A stretch of 64,000 nt of DNA from Aquatica leii (Eukaryota > Arthropoda > Insecta > Coleoptera > Lampyridae): the NCBI GenBank assembly GCA_035610365.1, contig CM069436.1, positions 4,516,937 to 4,580,936 of the forward strand. Reading direction: 5' to 3'. The position numbers were made by a program, and so were the translations under genes. The notes under the pieces are model-generated. The model was not told the origin of the DNA, did no database searches, and saw nothing but the letters and a program-made list of their open reading frames with translations. This document shows, piece after piece, positions 23,296-35,217 of this stretch (position 1 is the stretch's first letter; every line of letters starts with the position of its first letter).

Positions 23296-24432
23296 GAGAT
23301 CATTTCACGACTAAAGAACCGCGAGATGCGCGTCGAATAAATACGGAATTTGACGATCATGCAAAATAAATTCTAACTAAAAACATCATCTGTAAACGAT
23401 GTACATTAACTGTAATGGTTTGTCTTTAATTGAACTAAAAAGTGAATGCTGTAATGACACTTTCTATATTCGTATATTCAAATTAACTGTATTAGTTGTT
23501 ACTTAGTTTTATTTGTGGCGCATTCTACAATTATAAATCTCTATAGTTTACGTGCGTTTTATGTGTGTGTACAAAATGTTACGCGCAAGTGTTCACAATA
23601 ACTTCTAAAAAAGTAAATGAATGGGGACTTGGATTGAAGCCGCGGTCCAAGAAGTACCGGTGGTACAAAAAGCGCGCTTTTGGCCGACAGGAGCCAATAC
23701 CAAGTAAATTGAACTCGTAAATTGGCTAAGTACAAAGCCTAAATTAGTGCGAGGTGCAACGGTTTCGAGCTAATCAATATTAAAGAAAAGTGAAACTCAA
23801 AACGTCAGAAATAAAAAGGTGTATTTCGACAACAATTATTATAAAGAACGAGTCATCCGCTTCGATCTGGTTGACGCTTTCCAGAAGGAAGTTCTATTAA
23901 AAATAACGAAGATCCAAGGCTTCTACAGTGATCGTACTTTCGTGTGAAATTAGTACGCAAAAGCGCACGTCTTTAAGCAGGTTAGAGAAAAGTTAATTTT
24001 AAGTATTGTTTGTATTTCAATTATTTTATATTTTTGTACGAGCTCATTCGACGTCCTATTTAATATCTTTATATATGTAATAAAGTTGACTAGTATTTAC
24101 GTATATGTTTTTGTAAAGAAGGTGAACATTCAAACCCCACGAATACCCTGATTGAGCGTAGAGTTTTTATCTCATGTGTTAAAAAATTAGCAAGTAAAGT
24201 AAAACGTAGGACATCGAAAGAAAGAAACGTTCCAATGCATACAAGACGATGAACATAATATAAAAAAATATAAAACACAAAGATAAAAAAGAGTTTGTAA
24301 CAACTTGTGGAATAAATGTGGACACTTCAAACGCCGTATGAAAAGTGCAAACGTTTTTTGGTTAGCTAGTGTATTGACATTCGGAACAAAATTGGTTTCT
24401 GCGCAGCGGTTCTTTAGTCTTGAAATGAACTC
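23296..24432. mobile_element. TIR element, long copy (1.1 kb), TA target duplication
   Basis: Left end GAGATCATTTCACGACTAAA and right end TTTAGTCTTGAAATGAACTC are inverted repeats of about 26 bp with three or four mismatches, flanked by TA on both sides. The first 150 bp and last 180 bp match a second, internally deleted copy at 50279-50608. I see no transposase in the interior. The TA duplication suggests a Tc1/mariner-superfamily non-autonomous element. Confidence 0.75.
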
Positions 24433-24559
24433 TAACTGTAGGTTACTCAAGTCAAATGCTGACACTCTGAATATGTTCTTCATTGAGATATATACAACTG
24501 GCTATATATTCCATTGCGGAATTAATGCCCTTCCTATTGGAGCTCTTCAGACTGTGTTA

Positions 24560-27500
24560 GTGGGTTTGTTCGTCACTCCTCTCCAACTTTCTTTCTTTAA
24601 TTTTACAGGTCGTTGTGTTTCTTTGCTTCTTCCACTATTTTTCATTTATCAATTCTGATGGTTTTTATATCATTTATTACTTGACCTTATTTTTGGCCTC
24701 CCCTTTGCTCTCGTTTCTTGTAGCTTCCATTTCATTATCTTCTTCGCAATTGATTCTTCTTTTCTATTTGCATGTCTGTACCAACGTATTCTCCTGGCTT
24801 TAATTTCCTTTACTATGTGTTCTCCGTTTAGTACTTCTTCTATCTCTTGGTTTGTTAATCTTATATATAATTCTTCATCTATTTTCTTGATCCATATATT
24901 CTTCTAATTATTTGTCGTTCAAATATTTTAAATTTCTCTGCATCTTTATTTCTGATGCGCATGGTTTTATGTACTTGCGTATAGTACTGCTGGTCTTATT
25001 GCTACTTTCTACATTCTCATTTTTGTTTCCTTTGTTATCTGTTTACTTTTCATAATTTCTTTAAATCTGTTGTATGTGTTGTGTCCTGATTTTATTCTTT
25101 GTGCTATTTTTATGTTTACCTCGTTTTTGCTAGTTATAACTGTTCCAAATATTTGAAAGTTTGAACATTCTTGAATTTGTATTTTCGTATCACGATTTCC
25201 GGTTTTTTTCTGTGTTATTTCTTCTAAGCTTCTCTTGTTTCTTGTCACTACTGCGATGTCGTCTGCATACGTAATTACTTGTATTGACTTGTATTATGAA
25301 TCCGGTTATTTTACAATTTCTTATTACACTTTCTAATGCTATGTTAAATAGAGCCGCGGATAGTCTATCTCCTTGTCTTACTTCTTTTGCTTGTTTCACT
25401 GGGTTTGTTAATCCTTCTTGTGTTATTACAACTGCCTTTGGTTCCTCCAATGCCATTTTATATACATATAATCGTTTTATCTTGGTGGGTATCCCTAATG
25501 TTGATATATCTTTCATTATCGTTTTTCTCTCTAAGCTAGCTGTCAAATGCTTGTTTAAAGTCTATGTACAAAATATCCAGATCAATCTCTCTTTCATAGC
25601 ATTTTTCTATCATTTGATTTAGCATGTGTATTGTATCAACTTTAGATTCTCCTTGACTGACTATTGTCACATTTTGATAGACCTCCATTTTTCGTATAGA
25701 AATTATCATCCCTAGTCGCCATTCTTCAGGCATTATTTCTTTTTCTCATACTGCCACTAGTAACTCGTATATCCTTGTTTTTAGCTCGTTTACTTCGTAT
25801 CGGCATCTCATTGTATATACTGTCTGTCCCTGGTGTTTTTCCATTTTTTAGATTATTTATAATATTGTTTACCTCTCCTTGTGTTGGGTTTTCCACTATT
25901 TCTTCTTCTTGCGTATTATTTGTTTCTTCATTTTCGATAGTACTGTTTCCATGTTTTCTAAGTATTCTTACCATTTTTTTAATTTATTTCTGTTATTGCC
26001 TTTCTCCTCGTTTGCTGTCTTATTTGTCTATATAATTTTGTGTTGTTTTTGTTGTCCTTTTCTGACTCCTTCATTCTTGCTTTTAGCCATTTCAGCTTCT
26101 TGTTTTTTATTAATTTTATTCCGTCTTTTCGTATTTGTCTGTACTTCTCATAATCGTCTTCTTTGTTTGTTCTTATCTATTTTAATCTTTACTCTCACGT
26201 TTCCTTTATCATTTTGTCGCATTCATCGTCGTACGAATTGTTTTTCTGTTTTATTTGTTTTCTTTTTATGATTCTTTCTGATGTTTCGATTATTGCAGGG
26301 TTTATGTTTCTTCTTTCGTCTTCTATGTTTTCATTTTTGGTTCTTCTTCCATTTTGACTTCTTCTTGAAACTTTCTTTTGTTGTCTTCATTGTTTAAACT
26401 CTCAATATTCCATGTGTTTGCTATCCTTTTGGTTTTTTTATCTCTTGCGTCTTAACTTTGTTTTGGCTATTACTAAGTAGTGGTCTGTATTTACACTAGT
26501 TCGTCTATAGGATCTTACATCTTGTATTATACTTTCTTTTTTCTTTTGTATTAAGATGTGGTCTATTTGGTTTCCTTCTGTTTGCCCTGGTCTTGTCTAT
26601 GTGACTTTATGCTCCTTTTTATGAATGTACTTTGTGCTTGGCTATGAACAAATTAAATTCTTCTGCTAGGTTACATATACTTGTTCCATTATCATTGGCT
26701 TTTCTTTGCAGCGTTTCCTTGCCTGCTACATTTTGTATGTGCTCTTCTTTTCCTATCATTGCCTAGGGGACCCCTAGCAATATTAGCTTATCGTGTTTTG
26801 GGATTTTCTCGCATGTACTTTCTATCGTTTCGTAGAATATGTAATTTTCTTCATTTGTTGCTACTTCGGTTTGTGCATATACATTTATTATAGAAATATT
26901 TGCTATCTGGTTTTTAATTCTTAGATATGAGATTCTCTGATTTTATCTATCATAAACGCTGTTCCATTACTTTCTTGTTTTTCTTTTCCTGCGTACATTA
27001 TTGAGTATTTTTCTTTATGTAATCGGCCTTTATCTCTCCATCTCACCTCTTGTAGTGCTAATATATTAATTTTATATCTTCGCATTTCCTTATTTCCTTT
27101 ACTTCTTCCATTTTTTCTATTTCTAATAATGTTTTTACGTTCCATGTTCCTAATCTTGCTTTATTTTGATTCTTTCTTGTCTTTTTGCTCTTTTCCCATT
27201 TCTTCTTATTTTTTGTATTTTCTGTTTGCGTTGCTGGTTTTTTGGTTTGGTTTCGTTGTTTGTCGTTGGAAACCCCGCTAGTAGACCTTGTGCTCATACG
27301 GTCTTGCTTTCTGATGGCTTTTAATTTTCTGGTTCTTGAGTTATTTTTTTATTGCTGTTTTTTCTGAGTTTTCTTTGTTCGTCCGGTGATCTTTTTGTCG
27401 CTGATCGTTTCTTGCTTTTCGTCTCTTTGTTCTCATTTTCCAAAGCGTATTTTTCTTGCTGTTGTAATTGCTCGAGTGTGTAGTATTGTTCATTTATTAT

Positions 27501-27880
27501 TGATTTGTTACCAATAAGATTTGCCTTGTATTGCTTTGTTCTCGCTTCTTTTCATATAGGTTATTAATGTTCTTCTTTGTTGCCGTATCTGTTTTGTATA
27601 ATCTTCTGAAATTCAGATCTCTGTGTTTTTAATTTACTGGTTGCTTTAAGGACTTCTATTTTCTTATTCCATGAGTTAAATTCTATAATAACTGGTCTAT
27701 TTTTTTCCTTGTTCTTGTGATTTCCTGCGTATTCTCTTTATCTCGTGGAGTTCCGTTTCCATGTTTAGTGTTATTTCCATTTTGCTTAGGATTTTTCGTA
27801 TTTTTTCTATCAGTATTGGTTCCTGTTCATTGTCGTTTTTTTTATTCCTTGTATAATTATTTTGCAAAATTACGTTATCG
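24560..27880 (-). mobile_element. Non-LTR retrotransposon (endonuclease plus reverse transcriptase), degenerate, minus strand
   Basis: Reading the minus strand from about 27300 down gives an AP-endonuclease start (KARLGTWNVKTLLE; ILALQEVRWRDKG at about 27050). Reverse-transcriptase blocks follow: NNLKNGKTPGTDSIYNEM (about 25830), ILYIDFKQAFDS (about 25540), EVRQGDRLSAALFNIALE (about 25350) and the catalytic VITYADDIAVVT with YADD at 25258-25269. Stops and frameshifts separate these. Upstream (27300-27880) is a charged, coiled-coil-like region that could be ORF1. The 3' end, near 24560, is not resolved. It resembles insect LINEs often annotated as craniofacial-development-protein-2-like. Hydrophobic plus-strand frames here are shadows. 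Confidence 0.85.
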
Positions 27881-29094
27881 CCGTCATCTGGCAGAAATAC
27901 CGATAACTACGAGAATGTGCAGGATTTGATATAAGAGCATGACGCTTACTTAGGGGTTGAACCAGAGCAGTACAATCAGCATGGATAATATAAAATTTGT
28001 CTTAAAAAACCGCTTGAAATGTAATTTAGATTTGTCGTACTGATTTTATTTCATAAATTCATTTATATATGACTTTGAACACACTAAGCGTCGGAAATTT
28101 TACTGAAATCATTAACAATATGAAGATTATGAAAAGTTGTAACGATTTAAAATATATTTTGGTATATTTCTGACTGTTGGATAGGGAACTTGCTACTCAC
28201 AGTCGCGTGAGGGGGATAGAAATTTTAATTTTAAGCAGCGCTTCGGAAATTTTTCCCGATGCGAAACGTATAAACCTCTGCAAAGTCTGAAGTCTTAATT
28301 TTCGTATTGCAATTTGAAACAAAGATCTACTAAGGTTGGTTACTTTGGGTTCGTTATAAAATATCTGCACTTGATTACGAGTTACTAATTTTTACTCTCG
28401 TGCTTAATTACTACGGAATTCGCAATTCGTGTGTTACAACGTTGCGTGGTGCAGACGTTTCTTGGTTTGTAAAAGGACTTTACTTGCATATACATATTTA
28501 CTTATTGATGCGATTAAAATAGATTTAAGTACAAAGAAAACACCAGCGTATGCATTGTCTTGTAAAATGGACCCTACATTTTATAACATTTGTTTGATAT
28601 ATTATTGTGTGTTTATTATATGTTTATTTTTGGCCCACGTTTGTTTGTACCAACACTTCAACTTTAGGTGTATTGCATCTGTGACCAGGACCTCAGTACC
28701 TACGGACAGGCCGTCAGTTAAGTATTTCCTCCTGCTTAATATAATGATGTTGTTGTACGTTTTTGTATGTGTTGGGATTTAAACCTGTATCCTATTTGTG
28801 CATTCGTTTAATGGACTTAAATTTGGGATGTCTTAATTTTTCGGTGTTTATTGATTATAAACGGATTGCTTGATAAATCTAAATTATGCCGTTATTTTCT
28901 TTTTCTTCTTTTATCACATGATTCACTAAATAGGAAATTTATGTTAAAATTTAAGCCGATATACTTGAATAAAAACCACGATTTATAGAATGAATTTTAA
29001 TTATCAAACATGGGTGGGTTACATCACACGTTGTCTGTTTCAGGTGAGACTAAGACCAATGTTAATGATCAAAGCGTCACAAATAGAATTATAC
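27881..29094. other. Intergenic DNA; no supported gene
   Basis: A plus-strand frame of 117 codons at 28429-28782 is rich in Leu, Ile, Tyr and Cys but has no domain, no start context and no intron support, so I leave it as chance. No RNA gene or clear repeat is seen. Confidence 0.4.
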
Positions 29095-29100
29095 TGTTAA

Positions 29101-29268
29101 CGCCTTAACGAATTTTTGACCCGTTTGGGTGTATGTGTCACAGTACTCCTGGAAAAGTTATCGGAAGAAGGATTAGGCTGGGATGACGAGGTAGATGAGA
29201 TAAGCAGAGAATCATTTATTAAATGGCAAACTGAATTGCGGATATTTTCTCGTTTTACGATCCTGAGA
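29101..29268 (+). pseudogene. BEL/Pao retrotransposon pol fragment
   Basis: The translation gives RIFDPFG, then after a frameshift LLEKLSEEGLGWDDEVDEIS and FIKWQTELRIFSRFTI. This is the stretch after the reverse transcriptase in BEL/Pao polyproteins (family pattern: S-K-[IV]-FDPLGL..., then W...GLGWDD...W). Nothing else of the element is recognisable nearby, and no LTR is seen. Confidence 0.65.
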
Positions 29269-29379
29269 TAGATAATGGGTGGTATAGGTGAGACCAATGA
29301 TGTTATTTATTTACGAGAGGTTGTACTATTGGCTTCGATGTGGATTTTCCGAGAATTGTGCGAGTTTTAACCTAGATTA

Positions 29380-31720
29380 GAAATGAAGAGCGGTGGACTA
29401 CTTTCAGGTGCTGTTGTAAGAAAACTCTACAAGAAAAAACTCTAGTACCAAGTGACCGCAGACACCAAGGTCAAAGGTCTTTTAACACTAAAGGGGTCAA
29501 ACCAAAAATCGAGTGCATAAAACGTAACTAATCAGAAAGCTGTACTTTAACCACAGCAACACAATCGTCAACAAAGAAGAGTACAGGGGTGAAATCTTCG
29601 ACTTCTTATGCTGCGTTTCTTGTCTGATACTCGAATGGCATTAATTCAACAACTATATCCATGTGTTGTCTTAAGAAAAGTACAGGCGGGTTTTATTAAG
29701 TTCTTAGATTTTCTGGAGTTAACTTAAGGGGGGTCTCTATTGGCGTCTTGTGCCGATTAGTCTACTATAGATTAGCTGGCGCGGACTCTAAAAAAAGAAC
29801 GTTGGTCAGGTGCAAAGTTTAACATCGTTGATGTTAAGGACGTTTCAAAACCAGCTACGGTCATGGTATGGATTCCAGTACTTGTCGTGGAAACGGAAAA
29901 AGTCTCCAGGTATAAAACCCAGAGCTTCTAATAGAAACCCGGAGTGTGGATAAAAAGAAAGATTTAAAAGGACAACAACTTATCCTTCTCATTTGTGAAA
30001 GTTCATAAGAAAAAACACATAGTTTTGACTGCATACTAAATCTTCTTCAAGTCTTATTCAGACGACTCGGAGAGGAAGGAAGAGGGTGCAAAAAACACGA
30101 AGATCGACGAAGTAGAGCGAGTTTCGAACCAACGACGACGACTGGGATGACGTCTCATCTGTAAGGCAAGTGTCTTTGCAGTCTTACAGATAAATCTACA
30201 TCACTGCAAAGCAGCTTCGGCTGTCCTACAGAACTATGCAAGAATGAACATTGTCGATATATTGTACTGATGTAAGAACTTTGGGTTTATAGAGGACTAA
30301 GTTTGTGTGGTGACTGAGAACTTATTATTCCAAGAAGTAACCATCCAAGAGTTTGCATTTTAACAAAGAGATAACCACTTACAACCAATGTGGGAACTTA
30401 TCACGAAAGACCTATTGGTAGTAAAGACAAATACAAATATGAAAGGAAAGATACGTAACGAAATGGCATCGGTATATCTTCTATATGATCAACCAGAACG
30501 ACCACCACCACGAAAAGTTATGGAAATGGGACAGTTTTATAGACAAAACAACCTTTTCGTTGAATCCGAAACTTTTCTTTCTAAGGGAACAAACTCGTAA
30601 GCTTTTTAACCGGGTCAGAAAGACTGGAAGATGGGAAGAATACCAAAGTTTTTGTCAAACATATGGTAATGCTATTAGAAAAGCAAAGAAAAAGTCTGGA
30701 AAAAGCACTGTGAGGTGTTTGAAAAATTATCAGAATGTGCTAGAGTACAGAAGGTTTTGCAGAAACATAACTAGAGTAAATTAGGGTCATTGCAAAAACC
30801 ACAGGAAGGTTATACTTTACCCGGAGAGGAGACTCTAGAATTAATGCTAGAAACACGCTTTCCGGTCTTTTGCACCATATATAACTCTAGGTCCCGATGG
30901 GATATTACCAATTATGCTACAACAGGGTTTGGATTTTTTTTGTGTACATTATTTCAAGTTAGTGTAGCTCTAAGTTACGTGCTTTAACCATGGCGAGAAT
31001 TATACGCCCAGGCAAAATCTTTTTGTTCAGTTAGCTGGCAGAAAAATTACAAACTCGTTGGATAATGTAACCAGAAAGATAATTGCTGCTAAAGGATTGA
31101 CGCAAAGAGAGGTATTATCGTCTCTATTGAGGAGCTTAATAGCAGACGTAAACTTGACCAGAACGGAATACATGCGCAAGGACAGTGAACCCTGCCAAGA
31201 CAACAATAGCAGCTTTTGCAAGAAGAAAGAAACTTCAATTGTAGATTAGAAACTTATTAAGCCAAAAACATAAATTACACTAGTTGGCAGTTCTTGTACT
31301 AAAACAATTGAGGCTGTTTATCACGAAACCATTCAGAAAGAGAGTTAAAGAGTCAAAATCAACTAAGATGAGCTGTCGACTCTTCACAGGATACTGTGAA
31401 AGATTTCACTAATATAAAAGTGAAAGACAATCCTGAATGTAGGATGTGTAGAGAAGAAGAGGAAACACCTCTTCGCATACTATGCAAATGTTCAGTTTTT
31501 GTAAACGCTAGATATTCATACTTTGGGGCTAGGTACATAGATTAGAAAGTAATAGCAAACAAGACCATAAGTCCGGTTCTGAAATTTATTGAGTGAGTTG
31601 AAATTTTATGGGATACAACAAGCTTAGGGCTAATAAGAACCTGGCCCAAAGAACAATAATAATTTTACCAGTTTTATTATGGCTAGTTCCGAAATTTATA
31701 TCATGCCCCTAGCTAGTTTT
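29380..31720 (+). mobile_element. R1/LOA-like LINE, degenerate, plus strand
   Basis: Plus-strand pieces in the right order are as follows. A gag part at 29790-30020 with a KGQQLI-type block resembles DUF4780. An endonuclease start at 30186-30265 reads LQINLHHCKAASAVLQNYAR. The endonuclease-to-RT linker (RKLFNRVRKTGRWEEYQSF and LPGEETLELMLETRFP) is at 30595-30870. A late RT segment (NSLDNVTRKIIAAKGLTQRE) lies at about 31050. A C-terminal cysteine motif (CRMCREEEETPLRILCKC) is at about 31440-31495, ending RTWPKEQ. Frameshifts, stops and deletions occur throughout. The DUF4780-type gag and the linker place it in the R1/LOA group of LINEs with fair confidence. Confidence 0.75.
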
Positions 31721-32856
31721 GGACGTTCTTGCCGATGACAATGCTTGGAAGATTAATTGGCACAGAAAATCATGAGAAAGTTCTTTTATATCAACTTCAA
31801 AAAATCTGAGAGCAGATAGATACTTGAATCAGATGATGTGGTGTTTGTTTCTAATATCTCAGGATTTTTGACTTCTCTTCTGAAGTTTTTTCTGGTGGAG
31901 CTTTCTTCTAGCAGAATCAGAATCTTTATTGTGTAGGTTTCTTTTAGGATGTTTCGAAAAAAGGACTCATATAAATCATGCTAACTCTGACAGTTGTTTT
32001 TGTTAATCACCATAACCTATTATTCTGCTTTATTTTTACTTGTCATTTATTAAAAAGTTAATCAAATAATTGCATAAAAAAAGATTAAATAAATTAAAAC
32101 ATATTTTGTTTGTTAACGAAATTGAATTCGATTTTACTTAATTTTTTGAAACACGTGCCACTCGTTTTATTTTATTTATTAAATTTCTCGATTCAGGTTC
32201 TTTAGCACGATATGTTACATGATACGTTTGGTATTTATTATTTAAACATGACTTTATTAATTTAAATAGCGTAACCCAATTTGTCGAGTATTTTGGCATC
32301 AGTTGGTCAGAATTATAACGTGTTATATTATTGGTTATATTGGGAATATCGACGTAAACATTTTTCTTCTAAAAAATTTATATTTTATCCGCTAGCGCGT
32401 AAGCTACATTAAAAGAAATAGCCAAGTGTCTTTTATTATGGGTGCATTCAGTTTGACTCAGCGGATGAAAAACAGCGTAAGCGGCTTTGTCAAAATTACC
32501 TGCACACAAAACCCGCGAGTTTTTAAATATTTGTTGCATTATCAGTAAATTAATTTAATCGTGTTAATCGCCTAGAAAAATTTTGATTTCTTTAAAATCG
32601 TACATTAAAGAAATAACTGTCCTGAAAAGCGCTGAGTAAGTAAGCGTAAAAAAATGGCGACCGCTGAGTAGTTTAAATAGCACATCACTCAGCCGCCATA
32701 ATGAAAATGCGTTTTTTTTCTATAAGTATTTTATTATATTAACTAAAAAATTTATGCGACGACTTTATATTAAATAAAATATAGCGTAAGATAAGAAAAC
32801 GATTGATTATTCTATAATTAGATTTGGACGGATTAATTCTACTTAGTTTTTATAGT
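31721..32856. other. Intergenic DNA between the LINE and Arl3; no gene seen
   Basis: AT-rich and without supported genes. It includes the 3' untranslated region of Arl3: a minus-strand AATAAA at 32730-32735 is about 120 nt past the stop and is a reasonable polyadenylation signal. Confidence 0.5.
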
Positions 32857-33670
32857 TTACTTTTTCTTGATACTTTTGCAAGCCCATTCCATACCTTCGC
32901 GTACTCCAACGCCTTGAGAAGCGGTACAAGCTTGAATTTGCCAAGCCCGGTCTTTGATTGATGGTAAACCAAGAGCGTCAGCCAAATCGGACGCAGTCAG
33001 TGATTCCGGCAAATCTTGTTTATTCGCGTATACTAATAAAGGCACATTATCTAGTTTCTCGTCCGCTAAGAGTTCGTATAATTCCAAACCAGTTTCTTCT
33101 AAACGTTTTTTATCGGATGAGTCCACAACATATATCTATAAAATAATTCCAGCATCAAATTTCCTGATATAAGAAGAATGGTACAAAAAAACGACTTTTA
33201 TAAACACCAGTCAATTTAAAATTTTGCAGAGAATTTCTATTATTATTAAATATGCAGTAACTCACCAAAACGTCTGTGTTTTCAAAGTAGTTTTTCCAAT
33301 AAGGTCGAATCTTTTTTTGACCACCTATGTCCCAAACATTGAGTTTGAATCCGTCGGATATGACCGATTTAATGTTAAACCCGGCCGTGGGTGTTATGTG
33401 AGAAATGTCCTCCGCCGCTAAAATTTTTAAAATTGTGGTTTTTCCTGCGTTGTCTAAACCTAAGAGCAATAATCTAAGATCTTTTTCCGGCGCCGCTCTT
33501 AGTTTTCGCAACAACGATAGAAGTCCCTGAAAAGAATCAATCGCAGTTGGTAACGCTAGATGTCATACGTTGCCATAGCAACGCTGCCATGCCAAACATT
33601 TAAATTTTAATTAGACATTTAAGTATTTGCGTTTATTTATTTGACTAACAAATAGAAAAACACTCACCAT
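32857..33670 (-). CDS. ADP-ribosylation factor-like protein 3 (Arl3), three coding exons, 180 aa
   Basis: Exons on the minus strand are 33668-33670 (the ATG alone, followed by GTGAGT), 33266-33526 and 32857-33135. Introns are 141 and 130 nt with GT and AG ends, and the exons total 543 nt. The protein has a Gly2 amphipathic N-terminus, the P-loop GLDNAGKT, switch 1 ([14 protein letters not shown]), switch 2 [13 protein letters not shown], the base-recognition motif NKQD and CTA near the C-terminus, which ends KSIKKK. Length and sequence match animal ARL3 (about 182 aa; Drosophila dead end/dnd). Family knowledge: ARL3-GTP releases lipid-modified cargo from UNC119 and PDE6-delta in cilia, with ARL13B as exchange factor and RP2 as GAP. 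The first intron contains an X-box-like motif, and the gene is head to head with an RCC1-repeat gene. Confidence 0.96.
33568..33581. promoter_or_regulatory. X-box-like RFX motif in Arl3 intron 1
   Basis: GTTGCCATAGCAAC is a symmetric X-box: half-sites GTTGCC and AGCAAC with a 2-bp spacer, matching the consensus GTNRCC(N)RGYAAC. RFX factors drive ciliary genes through such sites, usually within about 150 bp of the start codon. Here the site lies about 90 bp downstream of the ATG, inside the first intron. Confidence 0.6.
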
Positions 33671-33807
33671 GATTATAAATAAACTTTGTAAAAAATTACG
33701 CGTTTTTAAAATTATGAAACCGCCGAATTATTGTTGTTGCCGTGTATGGATAACGTCCGTCTGTGACGCATAGGCAACCAGAATGACACTAATCAATAAC
33801 AATAACG
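33671..33807. promoter_or_regulatory. Shared 137-bp divergent promoter of Arl3 and the RCCD1-like gene
   Basis: The two start codons face away from each other with 137 bp between them, so both 5' untranslated regions and core promoters must fit here. A second, weaker X-box-like site, GTGACGCATAGGCAAC, lies at 33763-33778; its right half is perfect, its left half has one mismatch and its spacer is long. No TATA box is obvious. Confidence 0.55.
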
Positions 33808-34861
33808 ATGAGGGTATTTTGTTCGGGTTTTAATTTGTACGGTCAGTTTATTAAGTGCCCCACTTTAATTATAGAGGAATTCGTCGATTATTCATGTAAC
33901 GCTACGCTTTTCGAACCGTCTCATACGTTCAACCTTGCAGTCACTTCTGATGGTGTCTACGTGCATGGTAGTAAAAATGATAAAACTCATCAAGTTCAGA
34001 AGATTATAAATCCAGGATTTGATATTAAACAAGTAGCGTGTTTTGATACAAAAATTTTAATTCTTTATAAAAATGGAGATTTGTTTAAATGCGATTTTAA
34101 CACGGGAGCTTTAACTTATATTAATAAGAATATGAAGAAGGTATCGTGCAATGCCACTGTTAACATAGCCTTAAGTAATGATGGAAGTGTTTTTAATTTA
34201 CCTAGCGAGATACATTTTACGAATAATGGTATAACGGATGTGGCTAGTGGTCGAGAGCACTACCTTATGCTAGACAAGATTGGTAAAGTCTACACTTGTG
34301 GTCGTGGCAGGTGAGTCTTTAGAATCTTGTTCCAGTTAATGTGTAATTCTTAGTCGTGGACAACTAGGTCATGGTGACTTAGAAGACGAATTAGAACCAA
34401 AAATTGTTGAAGCTCTTGATGGAATCAAGATTGATAAAATCGCAGCAGGCGGTTGGCATTCGTGTGCCATTAGTGCACAAGGTGATTTATACGTTTGGGG
34501 GTGGAATGGTAACGGACAATTAGGGCTTTATAACAATGCAAAGGAATCAATCAGTGTCATGGCAGTTCCTCAAGTAGTTAATTTTGATGATCAGGATGCA
34601 AATATTATGGCTGTTGCTTGTGGTCATCGTCATACTATTGCATTATTAGGTTTGAAGATTCGCCTCTTTAACGTTTATCTTAATGATTTTTTTTTAGATG
34701 ATAAAAGACTTTATGGTACAGGTTGGAATCGGTATTGCCAGTTAGGGAAAGTAACGCAAGAAACGAATCTTTATAGGTTTGAGGTTATTTGCGATTTACG
34801 AAACCTTGATGTGAAAGAGTTGAAATGTGGACCTTGGTCCAGTTTAGTTATTTGTCTTTGA
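33808..34861 (+). CDS. RCC1-repeat protein, RCCD1-like, three exons, 320 aa
   Basis: Exons are 33808-34310, 34354-34649 and 34698-34861. Introns of 43 and 48 nt have GT and AG ends, and the exons sum to 963 nt (321 codons with TGA). The start MRVFCSGFNLYGQF resembles the first blade of RCCD1. RCC1-type repeats follow: YTCGRGSRGQLGHGD at about residues 163-177, AAGGWHSCAISAQGDLYVWG, VACGHRHTIALL and YGTGWNRYCQLGK, predicting a seven-bladed propeller or part of one. It is somewhat shorter than human RCCD1 (about 376 aa). Family knowledge: RCCD1 partners the JmjC oxygenase KDM8 and affects H3K36 methylation and mitotic fidelity. Assignment to RCCD1 rather than another RCC1-repeat protein is likely but rests on the N-terminus and overall size. 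Confidence 0.88.
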
Positions 34862-34967
34862 TATATAAAAAATCAAATGCAGTTTTGTGTTTAATTTAAA
34901 TTTAGATCAATTTCACTATCCAGTGACGTAAGAGCGAGATAAATTTTTTGATTCTTTTGTTTAAAGC

Positions 34968-35215
34968 AGAGGTTCCCAAACTTTTTTGTGTCGTAGACCC
35001 CTTGCCATGTTTTTCGGTTTTGGGTAGACCCCCTACTTACCTGATATTGATTTTTTGTAAATTTCTAACTGTAGTGAATTTTAGTGTTAAAAACTTAAAG
35101 TAAAAACACATGTTAAGTTTTATACATTTATTAATTGTATTTAAACTAAAACTACTCAAAATAAAATTTTGTATCTGTTATATAAAATATACGTAACATA
35201 AAATAAACTAAGCAG
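34968..35215 (-). repeat. hAT-type terminal sequence, left edge of the composite complex
   Basis: Begins CAGAGGTTCCCAAACTTTTT, a hAT-like end. About 240 bp of it reappears inverted at 47031-47268. Both ends sit next to a hAT transposase C-terminus, so these are two 3' ends facing outwards rather than the 5' and 3' ends of one element. The 8 bases outside (GTTTAAAG) do not match those outside the right end (GGTCTAGT). Confidence 0.7.
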
Positions 35216-35217
35216 TA

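Noticed and set aside
24305-27367. Hydrophobic plus-strand frames that look like membrane proteins
   Set aside because: They are antisense shadows of the Lys/Glu-rich minus-strand LINE.
28429-28782. 117-codon hydrophobic frame
   Set aside because: No domain, no homology I recognise, and no transcription signals; a frame of this length is expected by chance in this much DNA.
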